Of a stretch of DNA of 64,000 nucleotides, positions 51,655-59,748 are shown one piece after another. The DNA is from Methylomagnum ishizawai. GTDB lineage: Bacteria > Pseudomonadota > Gammaproteobacteria > Methylococcales > Methylococcaceae. Below the pieces are notes generated by a model. The model was not told the origin of the DNA. It worked only from the letters and a program-made list of their open reading frames with translations, and ran no database searches. Numbering within the stretch: the first letter of the stretch is position 1; every line of letters starts with the position of its first letter. The DNA lies in assembly GCF_900155475.1 (NCBI RefSeq), contig NZ_FXAM01000001.1:1785501-1849500 (forward strand), read 5' to 3'. The position numbers and the translations under genes were made by a program.

Positions 51655-54326
51655 GGCTGTTCCTCCTGGGGAACCCATACGTCCACCCGTTCCGGTAATC
51701 CCCCCGGAACCCCGCCTTCCGGGAGGCCGATCACACCCTGGGCCAAGCCCGGTTCCGGGCGCAGCGGCAAATCCAAGCGGCATCGCTCCCAGGCCACGGT
51801 CACGCCATCGCCAAGGCCCAGCCGGGCGATATCGTCCGGGTGCATGAGGGCGCAGGCCGCGGGTGCCCGCTCGATGATGGGCGGGGCCAAGGCGCTGAGT
51901 TCCTCGCCGCCGAAAATCCGGTGCAGGATGACGGCGCGGAAACCGGGTTCGTCCGGGGAAAGGAGGGGCGGAATATCCTCGAACCAACAGGGCGCGGGGG
52001 TGTCCGCCGGTTCGATCAAGCGCACGCCCGGATCGCCGCCGCGCAAAGTCCCGCCCGCCTCGTCCTGGAATTGGGTCGTCGCCTGCTGATGGGAATTCCA
52101 GCGCGGCGCCCAGGCCACGGGCCGCAAGGCCGGAGGAATCCCGGTGTCCGCGCCTTCCATGCTGTAGCTCAGGGCCGAATCGGGATCGTCCGGCGGCTTG
52201 GGTTCGTGCAAACGCTGGTCGGCGTGCATCGCGGTCCTGCCGCTGTAGCGGGCCGGGGCGCGGGCGATCTTGTCGCCTTGGACCCGGAATCCGGTTCCGG
52301 GCGCGGCCTCGACGATGCGGGCGAACACCGGCAAGGCCGCGGCGCAGGCGGCGGTGACGGCGTCGAGGTTTTGCCAAGTATCGCGCTGTGTGGCGAACGG
52401 CCAGCGCCAAGCATCGCGGGCCGCGCCCAGGGGCGGCATGACCGAGAAGAAGCGCTGCGCCCGGCCCTCCAGGCTGACGAAGGTGCCCTCGGTTTCGGCG
52501 AAGCTGCCCGAGGGCAGGAGCAAATCGGCACGGGCGGTGGTGGCGTTGCGGCTGTGGTCGATCACGATGCGCTGGCGGAACCGGGCCAGGGCCGCATCGA
52601 CCGTCGCGGCGGGTGCGCGGCGGTATACATCGTTTTCCAGCACGATCAAGCTGGGCGCGTCGTTTTCCCGTGCCGCCGCGAAGGCGTCCTCGACACTGCG
52701 CCCATCCATCAGCGCCAAGCCCAGCGTGTTGCATTCCGGCACGGCGTAGCACAGGTCCACCGTGGGCACGTCGCGTTTCGCGGCCAGGGCGCGGGCGATA
52801 TTCCCCGCCGCCCGCACCACGGCCAGGTTGGCGCAGCCCATCCCCGATATCAGCAAGGGCCGCTCGGCGGCGGCCAGGGCGGCGGCGATGGTTGCCGCTA
52901 GACGTGTTTCCGTTTCGGATAGACCGGATACCGCCGGGGCTGCGGCGTCCAGCGCGTGGACTATCGCGAAACCCAGCCGGGCGATGGCTTCCGGCGTGGC
53001 GCGATGGGTCGCGCTCGCCACATCGTCCAGCCGGGTCGGCGCGGGGCTGGCGATGAACAGCGGGCTTTTTTCGGCCTGGGCCGCGTGGCGGGCGGCACTG
53101 TCCAACCAAGCGGGAATCTTGAGCGCCGCGGCGATAGCCAAGCCCCGGTTGCGTACCGCCTGCCGCAAGGTCAGCGCCAAGCGCGGTGCGGTGTTCGTCA
53201 CATCTTCGCCCAGGATCAGCACGGCGTCGGCCCGTTCCATTTCCCGCACCGCGGGCACCCGCACCGGCCAATCGCGCAGGATGTCCACAATCGCCGCTGC
53301 CAATCCGGCCTCGATGCGGGAAAACCCGGCGTAGAAATTCGCAGACCCGACCCGTTCCCGCAACACGAAATTGGCCTCCAACGAAGCGCGGGGCGAACCG
53401 ATGCCGATGACGCGCCCGTTCGCCATGCGGGCCAATTGGGCCACGGCGGCGTGGGGCGAGACCGGCTCGCCATGCAGTTCCGCGTGCATGATCCGCTGCC
53501 CGCCGTTCACGTAGCCATAGCCGAACCGGCCACGGTCGCACAGGAAATAGCCATTCACCGCGCCGTGATAACGGTTGATGACGCGCCGCAGCCTGCCCAA
53601 GCGCTCGCCGGGGCTGATATTGCAGCCCACCGCGCAATGCGGGCAGATCGACGGGGCGTAGCGCAAATCCCATTTGCGGGCGTAATGGGCGCTGAAGGTC
53701 TTGTCGGTGAACACCCCGGTCGGGCAGACCTCGACCAGATTGCCGCTGAATTCGTTCTCCAAAACCCCGTCTTGCGCCCGCCCGAAATAGACGTTGTTGC
53801 GGATGGAAAACACCCCCAAGTCCTCGCCGCCCGCATAATCGCCGTAATAGCGCACGCAGCGGTAGCAGGCGATGCAGCGGTTCATTTCGTGGTTGATGAA
53901 GGGGCCGAGCTGTTGGTTGCGGTGGGTGCGTTTCAAGCCCCGGTAATGGCGGACGGTGTGTCCGGTCATCACGGTCATGTCTTGCAGATGGCATTCGCCG
54001 CCTTCTTCGCAGACCGGGCAGTCGTGCGGGTGGTTGGTCATTAAGGCTTCGATGATCCCGGCGCGGAAGTCCTGGGCTTCCGGGGCTTGGAGGTCGGCGC
54101 GGAGTCCTTCGGTGACGGGCGTCAGGCAGGCCATGGTCAAGCGGCCTTGCTGGTCGTTCTCATCCTTGTAGAGCCGCACTGCGCATTGCCGACAGGCACC
54201 GACCGAACCCAGGGCCGGATGCCAGCAGAAGTAAGGCAGCTCCAGCCCCAGCGACAAACAGGCTTGGAGCAGGTTGCCGCCGGTTTGGACTGTGTGGGTT
54301 TGGCCGTCGAGGATGATGGTTGCCAT
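51651..54326 (-). CDS. nuoG: NADH-quinone oxidoreductase subunit G
   Basis: NuoG is the large Fe-S subunit of the NADH module. The 891-residue protein starts with a ferredoxin domain (YFCWHPALGSVGACRQCAVR), then HDCPVCEEGGECHLQD with the His-Cys3 cluster, CIACYRCVRYYGD with EVCPTG for a further 4Fe-4S, and SICPHCAVGCNIS, the extra cluster at the head of a molybdopterin-like domain. The rest is the molybdopterin oxidoreductase fold without a metal site. It should follow nuoF directly, but in this genome it is the first gene after a 3.7-kb insertion and must have its own promoter or read-through. Confidence 0.97.
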   Translation of the reverse strand: MATIILDGQTHTVQTGGNLLQACLSLGLELPYFCWHPALGSVGACRQCAVRLYKDENDQQGRLTMACLTPVTEGLRADLQAPEAQDFRAGIIEALMTNHPHDCPVCEEGGECHLQDMTVMTGHTVRHYRGLKRTHRNQQLGPFINHEMNRCIACYRCVRYYGDYAGGEDLGVFSIRNNVYFGRAQDGVLENEFSGNLVEVCPTGVFTDKTFSAHYARKWDLRYAPSICPHCAVGCNISPGERLGRLRRVINRYHGAVNGYFLCDRGRFGYGYVNGGQRIMHAELHGEPVSPHAAVAQLARMANGRVIGIGSPRASLEANFVLRERVGSANFYAGFSRIEAGLAAAIVDILRDWPVRVPAVREMERADAVLILGEDVTNTAPRLALTLRQAVRNRGLAIAAALKIPAWLDSAARHAAQAEKSPLFIASPAPTRLDDVASATHRATPEAIARLGFAIVHALDAAAPAVSGLSETETRLAATIAAALAAAERPLLISGMGCANLAVVRAAGNIARALAAKRDVPTVDLCYAVPECNTLGLALMDGRSVEDAFAAARENDAPSLIVLENDVYRRAPAATVDAALARFRQRIVIDHSRNATTARADLLLPSGSFAETEGTFVSLEGRAQRFFSVMPPLGAARDAWRWPFATQRDTWQNLDAVTAACAAALPVFARIVEAAPGTGFRVQGDKIARAPARYSGRTAMHADQRLHEPKPPDDPDSALSYSMEGADTGIPPALRPVAWAPRWNSHQQATTQFQDEAGGTLRGGDPGVRLIEPADTPAPCWFEDIPPLLSPDEPGFRAVILHRIFGGEELSALAPPIIERAPAACALMHPDDIARLGLGDGVTVAWERCRLDLPLRPEPGLAQGVIGLPEGGVPGGLPERVDVWVPQEEQP

Positions 54327-54359
54327 GGTTCGCCACGCTATGCGCTCGGGTTCGGATTA

Positions 54360-54782
54360 TTAATTGTGGAGGAACGGATTAATCACCGGTATGCCGCTGG
54401 ATGCAAAATCATCGATATTGCGGGTAATGACGGTCAAACCGCGGTGAAAAGCCGTGGCGGCTATTTGTTTGTCGATGGCGTTTTCTGGATGTGGAACCAT
54501 TAATTTTCCCCATGTCATCGCGATTTCCTCGGTGAAGTCCAGGATGCGATCCGCATATTCCTCACGCACCGATTCAAGCCAGCTTTCTAAAACTATGGTC
54601 TGTTGTATATCTCCACGATGCTTAACCAATTCAACGCCGCGCCTCAATTCTCCGATGGTTACGACAGATAGAAAACACAAGGCATCGTTTCTCTCCGCTT
54701 CGTCGAAAAATTTTTGGACGCCAATATTGGCTCTTCGGCCTTTGCGGATTTCGCTGACCACATTGGTGTCAATCAAAAACAT
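54360..54782 (-). CDS. vapC: PIN-domain toxin, VapC-like
   Basis: The product has 140 residues. PIN toxins are RNases that cut tRNA or other RNA until blocked by a partner antitoxin. The start FLIDTNVVSEIRKGRRANIG has the first catalytic Asp, VVTIGELRRGVELVKHRGDI has the conserved Glu, and NAIDKQIAATAFHRGLTVIT followed by TRNIDDFASSGIPVINPF holds the remaining Asp residues, the usual set of four. It overlaps the upstream small gene by 14 bases, the standard antitoxin-toxin layout. It lies within the accessory block that separates nuoF and nuoG. Confidence 0.88.
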   Translation of the reverse strand: MFLIDTNVVSEIRKGRRANIGVQKFFDEAERNDALCFLSVVTIGELRRGVELVKHRGDIQQTIVLESWLESVREEYADRILDFTEEIAMTWGKLMVPHPENAIDKQIAATAFHRGLTVITRNIDDFASSGIPVINPFLHN

Positions 54783-54987
54783 CGCTGGGCCTGCTCGTGC
54801 TGTGGATCCGCTCGAAATCCTCGTCCAATCCTACATCTGGCATTTCCCTGAGTTTTTGGATAAAAGATTTTTTAACCGGCTGTGCGGAATGTTTCCGCTC
54901 CAGGGCGATCACGAAATCCAATACTTCCATCCGTAAGTCCGGTGGTAGATTGGCTATGTGTTGATTAATCGTTGCTTGTATGTCCAT
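54769..54987 (-). CDS. DUF2281-like antitoxin of the VapC pair
   Basis: The product has 72 residues. It begins DIQATINQHIANLPPDLRME and VLDFVIALERKH, a short helical pattern as in DUF2281-type antitoxins, then a flexible acidic tail (GLDEDFERIHST) that would wrap the toxin. AGGT upstream and the overlap with vapC support ATG 54987 over the longer frame. Such antitoxins also repress their own promoter. Only the pairing and the size give the role; the family match is moderate. Confidence 0.7.
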   Translation of the reverse strand: MDIQATINQHIANLPPDLRMEVLDFVIALERKHSAQPVKKSFIQKLREMPDVGLDEDFERIHSTSRPSDVFD

Positions 54988-55041
54988 GGAACACCTATTT
55001 GTATTTGCGGTCATTGGCTAAAATGGCAATATCCCCGATTA

Positions 55042-56232
55042 CTCCCTTCCCGCCTAAAGAACGGCTAAGCTTCTAGGCAATGGAACTAGACCGGGAAAGG
55101 CAAGATGAACCGCTCTATCCGCATCCAACGGCTGGCCCCGCAGGACCGCGAACGGTGGCAGGCGCTGTTCTACCGCCACCAGCAGCAGAGCCGGCGGCGT
55201 AGGCTGCTGGCCTTGAGGTCCCTGTGGGACGGCGAGAGCATGGCCGAGGTCTGCCGCAGCCAGGGAGTCCAGCGCAAGACGCTGGAGAAGTGGCTGGACA
55301 GCTACCTTCATGGCGGCTTCGACGCCCTGCTGGCCCCGCAAAGGCGGCCCCGCCCGCAAACCCTGAACCCGCAGCGGCGCAAGGTTCTGCGCTACATCCT
55401 GCTCCACAAGGCGCCGGCGGACTATGGCATCGACAGCTACCAATGGACGGCGGTCCACGTCCAGGACTTGCTCAGCAAGAAATGGGGCCTGTCGCTGAGC
55501 GCCAACCGGCTTTACGAAATCTTCGACGAACTGGGTCTCTCCCTCCAGCGCGCCCACCGCGACTACGGCCCCGCCAAGCCCGCCGAGCGGGCCAGCTTCG
55601 TGAAGGATCTCGAAAAAAAACCGCCGAGGCCGGAACCGACACCGCCCTTGTAGCCCTCGACGAGTTCGCCCTGCTGTCCACGACCGGCACCCATTATGCC
55701 TGGGCGGAGAAGAACACCGCCCCGGCGCCGCCGAGCAACGAGAAGCGGCGGGAGAAACTGAACGGCTTCCTGGCCCTGGACCTGAACAGTGGCCGGACCA
55801 CCGTGGACTTCCAGCCCCAGGCCAAAACCGGCAACGCCGTCTACGTCATCGCCCTGATCGTCCTGCGATATGCCCGCCTGGGCTTCCGCCACATCCTGTT
55901 CATCCTCGACAACTGCTCCATCCACAACGACTCCATGAAGGCCGCGCTGGCAGACCTGCTGGCGGAAATCGCCCTGGCCCAGGGCATCGCCGTGGACTTC
56001 CTCCACACCCCGGCCTACTCCCCCAAGTTCAACCCGGCCAAATACCTCATCCACCCCGTCAGGAAGAACTCCCTCTACCACCTGCCCCACGCCATGACCG
56101 TCCAGCAGCGGGCCGAGCGTGTCCGTCGGCACTTGGCCCAGGCCCCTCCGCAAACGCCCCAGCAGATCAAAAACATCCTCAGGCATATCTACCGCCTGCC
56201 AAAAAGTGGGTGGTCTTAGGCCGGGAAGGGAG
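55042..56232 (+). mobile_element. IS630-family insertion sequence
   Basis: The element is 1191 bp between TA dinucleotides at 55040-55041 and 56233-56234, the expected IS630 target duplication. The ends are inverted repeats, CTCCCTTCCCG followed by CCTAA on the left, and the complementary GGCCGGGAAGGGAG on the right with one extra base. It contains a two-frame transposase. Confidence 0.88.
55105..56219 (+). CDS. IS630-family transposase in two frames, catalytic Glu replaced
   Basis: The upstream frame (55105-55653) holds an N-terminal helix-turn-helix region (GESMAEVCRSQGVQRKTLEK). The downstream frame continues from a run of eight A at 55613-55620, so a -1 slip joins DLEKK to TAEAGTDTALVALDEFALLS. 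This is a known mode of expression for IS630 elements. The DDE residues Asp (ALDEFALLS) and Asp (LFILDNCSIHND) are present. The usual NP-x-E motif reads TPAYSPKFNPAKYLIH, so the catalytic Glu is a Lys (AAA at 56040-56042). The transposase is therefore probably inactive. Confidence 0.85.
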
Positions 56233-56295
56233 TAATGGCTTGCTCCATTCCAATACGTCGGCTTGTGATTCCTCATCCTCATCCTGAGCCATTAT

Positions 56296-56328
56296 TTATC
56301 GTTCCCACGGTCTCCGTGGGAACGATAA
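56296..56328. repeat. GTTCCCACG-type palindrome
   Basis: The perfect 15-bp stem TTATCGTTCCCACGG / CCGTGGGAACGATAA has a TCT loop. Such GTTCCCACG hairpins recur in many proteobacterial genomes as dispersed repeats. It lies just outside the right end of the IS630 element. Confidence 0.6.
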
Positions 56329-56703
56329 GATGGTTATATTCTATAATGCGCTGAATCAAACGGAATTCACTGGAATGACTATGTTGTGGTATGAGTCAAG
56401 CAAGTAAACTTTGGAAAAATTGTGTTTGATAGTTGTTGATGCTGAATTTGGAGAGCGCAAGTCGCCAGTCATCATCATTTCTGGGAGAACAATTAATAAC
56501 CATCTTTCCTCTACGGGGCGAATATATATTTTGGGGTCTTTTTCCATTATGGCTTCATCGATGTATTCGGTTCCTGCTTCCGCCGTGTCATAAAAACTAA
56601 CAATGTCTCTTGTTGGGTTTTGGGCTGCTGGTTCATATATCCTTATGATTTTTATGTGATTTTTTATTAATTCATTGCCTGTGTGATTATCTATATTAGA
56701 GAT

Positions 56704-57750
56704 GTTCCCAAGGCCTCATAAATATTCTGTTCATAATTGTTACTGCAAGGTCCGCAGAGTAAGATCAATCGCAATTCCCCACGAATCCTTTTTAATGGTG
56801 CTTCCACAATGATCTTTAGCAGCCTTGACGACATCGGCAATGATCGTGTTTGCAAAGCCTTGACCGGACTTACCAAAGATCAGTTCAAGCATTTACTTCT
56901 GTCTTTTGAATCAACTTATCGTGACCAGTACGGTGGCCCTTCGCTCGACGCGCCTAGCCCCGCTTTCCCAGGCTATCTATCTAGCTTTGGACACCGGCTG
57001 TTTTTTGTCCTTTATTACTTGAAAAACTATCCCAGTTACGACGTACTGGGCTATCTCTTTGGTTTCAGTGGAGGCCATGCTTTCGATCATTTAGAAACAC
57101 TGCTGCCCATCCTTCAAGCGAGCCTAGCCCATCTGAAAACACTTCCCGAACGTTCGGTCAAGACGGTTGAGGCGCTGGATAGACTCCTTGAAAAACAACC
57201 TACTATCATCATTGATGGCACGGAGCGGGCGACCCTCAGGCCCCAGGATAAATCCCAACAAGAGCAACGCTACAGCGGTAAAAAAAAACATCACGGCGTT
57301 AATAACCTAGTGATTGCCAACCCCGCCAAGAAAATCCTATTCCTTAGCTCCACCGTGCCGGGAAGTGTCCACGACTATGCCCTGTTTAAGACGGAATTTC
57401 CGCCCGCCTTGCCATGGTTTCAAAAGCAACTTATCGAGGTTGATCTCGGATTCCAAGGCATTAAAAATGATTATCCCCACGCACGGGCCATTCAAATCCC
57501 CCATAAAAAGCCAAAGAAGTCCAAAGCGAATCCTGATCCGAAATTAACACCAACACAGAAGAAACATAATCGGAAGCTTGCTAAAACCCGCGTGGCTGTT
57601 GAGCATGCCATCGGCGGGATGAAATGTCTGCATAGTTTAGTACATCGCTCAAGAAACCATCTGGCACATTTATTAGATACCTTCATTTATATTGGTGCTG
57701 GCCTCTGGAATTTTAAATTATCATTAAAAACAATAGGTTAGCTTGGGAAC
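56704..57750 (+). mobile_element. IS5-family insertion sequence
   Basis: The element is 1047 bp, with ends GTTCCCAAG and its complement CTTGGGAAC, flanked by AT duplicates at 56702-56703 and 57751-57752. It encodes one transposase. It sits in the middle of a gene whose frame is restored by its removal, which fixes the boundaries. Confidence 0.82.
56809..57741 (+). CDS. IS5-family DDE_Tnp_4 transposase
   Basis: The protein has 310 residues from ATG 56809; an earlier TTG at 56737 would add 24. An N-terminal helix-turn-helix-like part (ALTGLTKDQFKHLLLSFEST) precedes the DDE domain: TIIIDGTERATLRPQ (first Asp), KKKHHGVNNLVIANPAKKIL, GSVHDYALFKTEF, IEVDLGFQGIKNDYP (second Asp) and VAVEHAIGGMKCLHSL (Glu). 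All catalytic residues are present, so the transposase looks active. Base composition is much more AT-rich than the chromosome. Confidence 0.88.
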   Translation: MIFSSLDDIGNDRVCKALTGLTKDQFKHLLLSFESTYRDQYGGPSLDAPSPAFPGYLSSFGHRLFFVLYYLKNYPSYDVLGYLFGFSGGHAFDHLETLLPILQASLAHLKTLPERSVKTVEALDRLLEKQPTIIIDGTERATLRPQDKSQQEQRYSGKKKHHGVNNLVIANPAKKILFLSSTVPGSVHDYALFKTEFPPALPWFQKQLIEVDLGFQGIKNDYPHARAIQIPHKKPKKSKANPDPKLTPTQKKHNRKLAKTRVAVEHAIGGMKCLHSLVHRSRNHLAHLLDTFIYIGAGLWNFKLSLKTIG

Positions 57751-57990
57751 ATGTCTATTGAACTTTGCAGCTCTTTGCTTTGTTTTTCTAAGTCGAGCTT
57801 TCTATACTTTTCTGTAATCTCAAGGCCAATTGTTTTGTTATCTACACTTATTATAAAGTCTGGGGGTTCTGGTTTGTCGTAAAGTACATCGTATTTTATT
57901 TTTAATAAATTAAATGCTTTTTCAAGGTGTTCTCTTTCTTTTATTTTTTGTGATTCCCTAGTCATCTTGTTTTCCCCTGTTGGAGTGATG

Positions 57991-59232
57991 CTATAAATAC
58001 CGCTCGAAATCCCCCCGGAAATACTTCAAAGCACTCTGCAAAGGCTCCGCCGCCCCCGGTGCCAGCGCGCAAAAAGTATTGCCCGGCCCCATGAACCGCG
58101 CCAATTTCGCCAACTGGTCCAAATCTTCGGGCCGACCGCGCCCTTCGACCAAATCCTCCAGGATTTGCGCCACCCATGGCAGGCCATCGCGGCAGGGCGT
58201 ACACCAACCGCAGGATTCCTGGGCGAAGAAGCGTTCCAGGTTCAACACCATCCGCACCGGGCAGGTCCGGTCGTCGAGGACGATCATGGTGCCGGTGCCC
58301 AGGCGACTGCCCGCTTTTTGGAGGGTGTCGTAATCCATGGCGAGGCCCAGGTGTTCCGGCAACAGGAAGTCGGTCGAAGCCCCGCCGGGCAGGAAACCCC
58401 GCAGTTCATAGCCCGGTTGCATGCCGCCCGCGTGTTCTTCCAGAATCTCGCGGATCGGCGTGCCCATCGGCAATTCCCACAGGCCCGGACGGTTGACCCG
58501 GCCACTCGCGCCGTAAAGCTTGGTGCCCGCGTCCTGGCTGCGGCTCAAGTCCTTGTACCACGCCGCGCCCTGGGCCACGATGCCCGGCACATTGCACAGG
58601 GTTTCCACATTGTTGACCACGGTGGGCTTGCCCCATAGCCCCGCGATTTGCGGGAAGGGCGGCTTGGTACGGGGATTGGCGCGTTTGCCTTCCAGGGCGT
58701 TGAGCAAGGCGGTTTCCTCGCCACAGATATAGCGCCCGGCGCTGGTGTGGAGGTGGATGTCGAGGCTGAATTCCGTGCCCAGGATATTCCGGCCCAACAG
58801 CCCGGCGGCGTGGGCTTCGGCCAGGGCGTGTTCCAGGCGGCGGGCGGCTTCGATGTATTCGCCGCGCAGGAAGATATAGGCGGTATCGGCCCCGACCGCG
58901 TAGGCCGCCAGCGCCGCGCCTTCGAGCAAAAGATGCGGGTCGCCTTCCAGCAAACGCCGGTCCTTGAAGGTGCCGGGTTCCATTTCGTCGGCGTTGACCA
59001 CCACGTATTTTTGGCTCGGTGTCCGGGGAACCAAGCTCCATTTCACCCCGGTCGGGAAACCCGCGCCGCCCCGGCCCCGGAGTCCCGCGTCTTTGACCCG
59101 AGCCACGACTTCGGCGGGGGCCAGATCGCGGAGCGCCGTGCGCCAAGCGTCATAGCCGCCGGTGTTTTGATATTCGGCCAGGGTGGCGGCGCTGCCGTCC
59201 GGCTTGAGGTTGCGGGTCAGGGGCTTATCCAC
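57991..59232 (-). CDS. nuoF: NADH-quinone oxidoreductase subunit F
   Basis: NuoF binds NADH and FMN and starts electron transfer in complex I. The 413-residue protein starts at a GTG (59232) overlapping the nuoE stop by 8 bases. It has the FMN/NADH motif GLRGRGGAGFPTGVKWSLVP and NADEMEPGTFKDRRLLEGDP, YICGEETALLNALEGKRANP, and the 4Fe-4S ligands ESCGWCTPCRDG with NTFCALAPGA. It should be followed by nuoG, but the operon is interrupted 26 bp downstream by accessory genes and mobile elements. Confidence 0.97.
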   Translation of the reverse strand: MDKPLTRNLKPDGSAATLAEYQNTGGYDAWRTALRDLAPAEVVARVKDAGLRGRGGAGFPTGVKWSLVPRTPSQKYVVVNADEMEPGTFKDRRLLEGDPHLLLEGAALAAYAVGADTAYIFLRGEYIEAARRLEHALAEAHAAGLLGRNILGTEFSLDIHLHTSAGRYICGEETALLNALEGKRANPRTKPPFPQIAGLWGKPTVVNNVETLCNVPGIVAQGAAWYKDLSRSQDAGTKLYGASGRVNRPGLWELPMGTPIREILEEHAGGMQPGYELRGFLPGGASTDFLLPEHLGLAMDYDTLQKAGSRLGTGTMIVLDDRTCPVRMVLNLERFFAQESCGWCTPCRDGLPWVAQILEDLVEGRGRPEDLDQLAKLARFMGPGNTFCALAPGAAEPLQSALKYFRGDFERYL

Positions 59233-59713
59233 GGTGTTGCTCCCGTGCCAGGAGCGTGTCGATCTTGGCGCTGTCGAGGTCGCCGTGCAATTGTCCGCTC
59301 AGCATCAACACCGGCGCGTGGTCGCAAGCCCCGAGGCAGACGATGGGCAGCAAGGTATAGCGGCCATCCTGGGTGGTTTCGCCCAAGCCGATGCCCAGCC
59401 GCTTGCAAAGATGCGCCCGCACCGCGTCCGCGCCCAGCAGCCAGCAACTCACGCTGTCGCAATAATGGATGACCTTACGGCCCACGGGTTTCCGGTAGAT
59501 CAGGTTGTAGAAGGTGGCGACGCCTTCCAATTCGGCGATGGGCATGCCCAGCAAATCGGCCACGGCGGCTAGGGCTTGGTCCGAAACCCAGCGGCGGTGG
59601 TGCTGGACGATCTTGAGGGCTTCGATGCTGGCGGCGGCGGGGTCGGGATAATGGGTGAGGGCCGCTTGGATTTCGGCGGTTTCGGCGGGGGTGAGGGCGG
59701 TGTCGGTGTTCAT
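59225..59713 (-). CDS. nuoE: NADH-quinone oxidoreductase subunit E
   Basis: NuoE carries the 2Fe-2S cluster N1a of the NADH module. The 162-residue thioredoxin-like protein starts at ATG 59713, with GGAGG 8 bases before it; the longer frame is not conserved. Cluster cysteines lie in HYCDSVSCWLLGAD and LPIVCLGACDHAPVLMLSGQ. ELEGVATFYNLIYRKPVG is a family signature. The nuoF GTG start lies inside its 3' end. Confidence 0.97.
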   Translation of the reverse strand: MNTDTALTPAETAEIQAALTHYPDPAAASIEALKIVQHHRRWVSDQALAAVADLLGMPIAELEGVATFYNLIYRKPVGRKVIHYCDSVSCWLLGADAVRAHLCKRLGIGLGETTQDGRYTLLPIVCLGACDHAPVLMLSGQLHGDLDSAKIDTLLAREQHRG

Positions 59714-59748
59714 CGTGGGTGCCTCCAGAGTGCCAGTCATCGCCGCGC

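Larger units (their letters stand above)
56356..57965 (-). pseudogene. Interrupted gene, PD-(D/E)XK-like, split by an IS5-family element
   Basis: The N-terminal part starts at ATG 57965 (TRESQKIKEREHLEKAFNLL) and reads EPPDFIISVDNKTIGLEITE, a pattern like the PD-(D/E)XK nuclease core, until the IS at 57750. The C-terminal part continues from 56703 in the same frame (ISNIDNHTGNELIKNHIKII, then EERWLLIVLPEMMMTGDLRS) to the stop at 56356. Removing the element and one AT duplicate joins the codons for SSID to ISNIDN without frame change, giving about 187 residues. It is AT-rich and unlike the surrounding genes, suggesting recent gain. The nuclease assignment is an inference from the motif. Confidence 0.78.
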
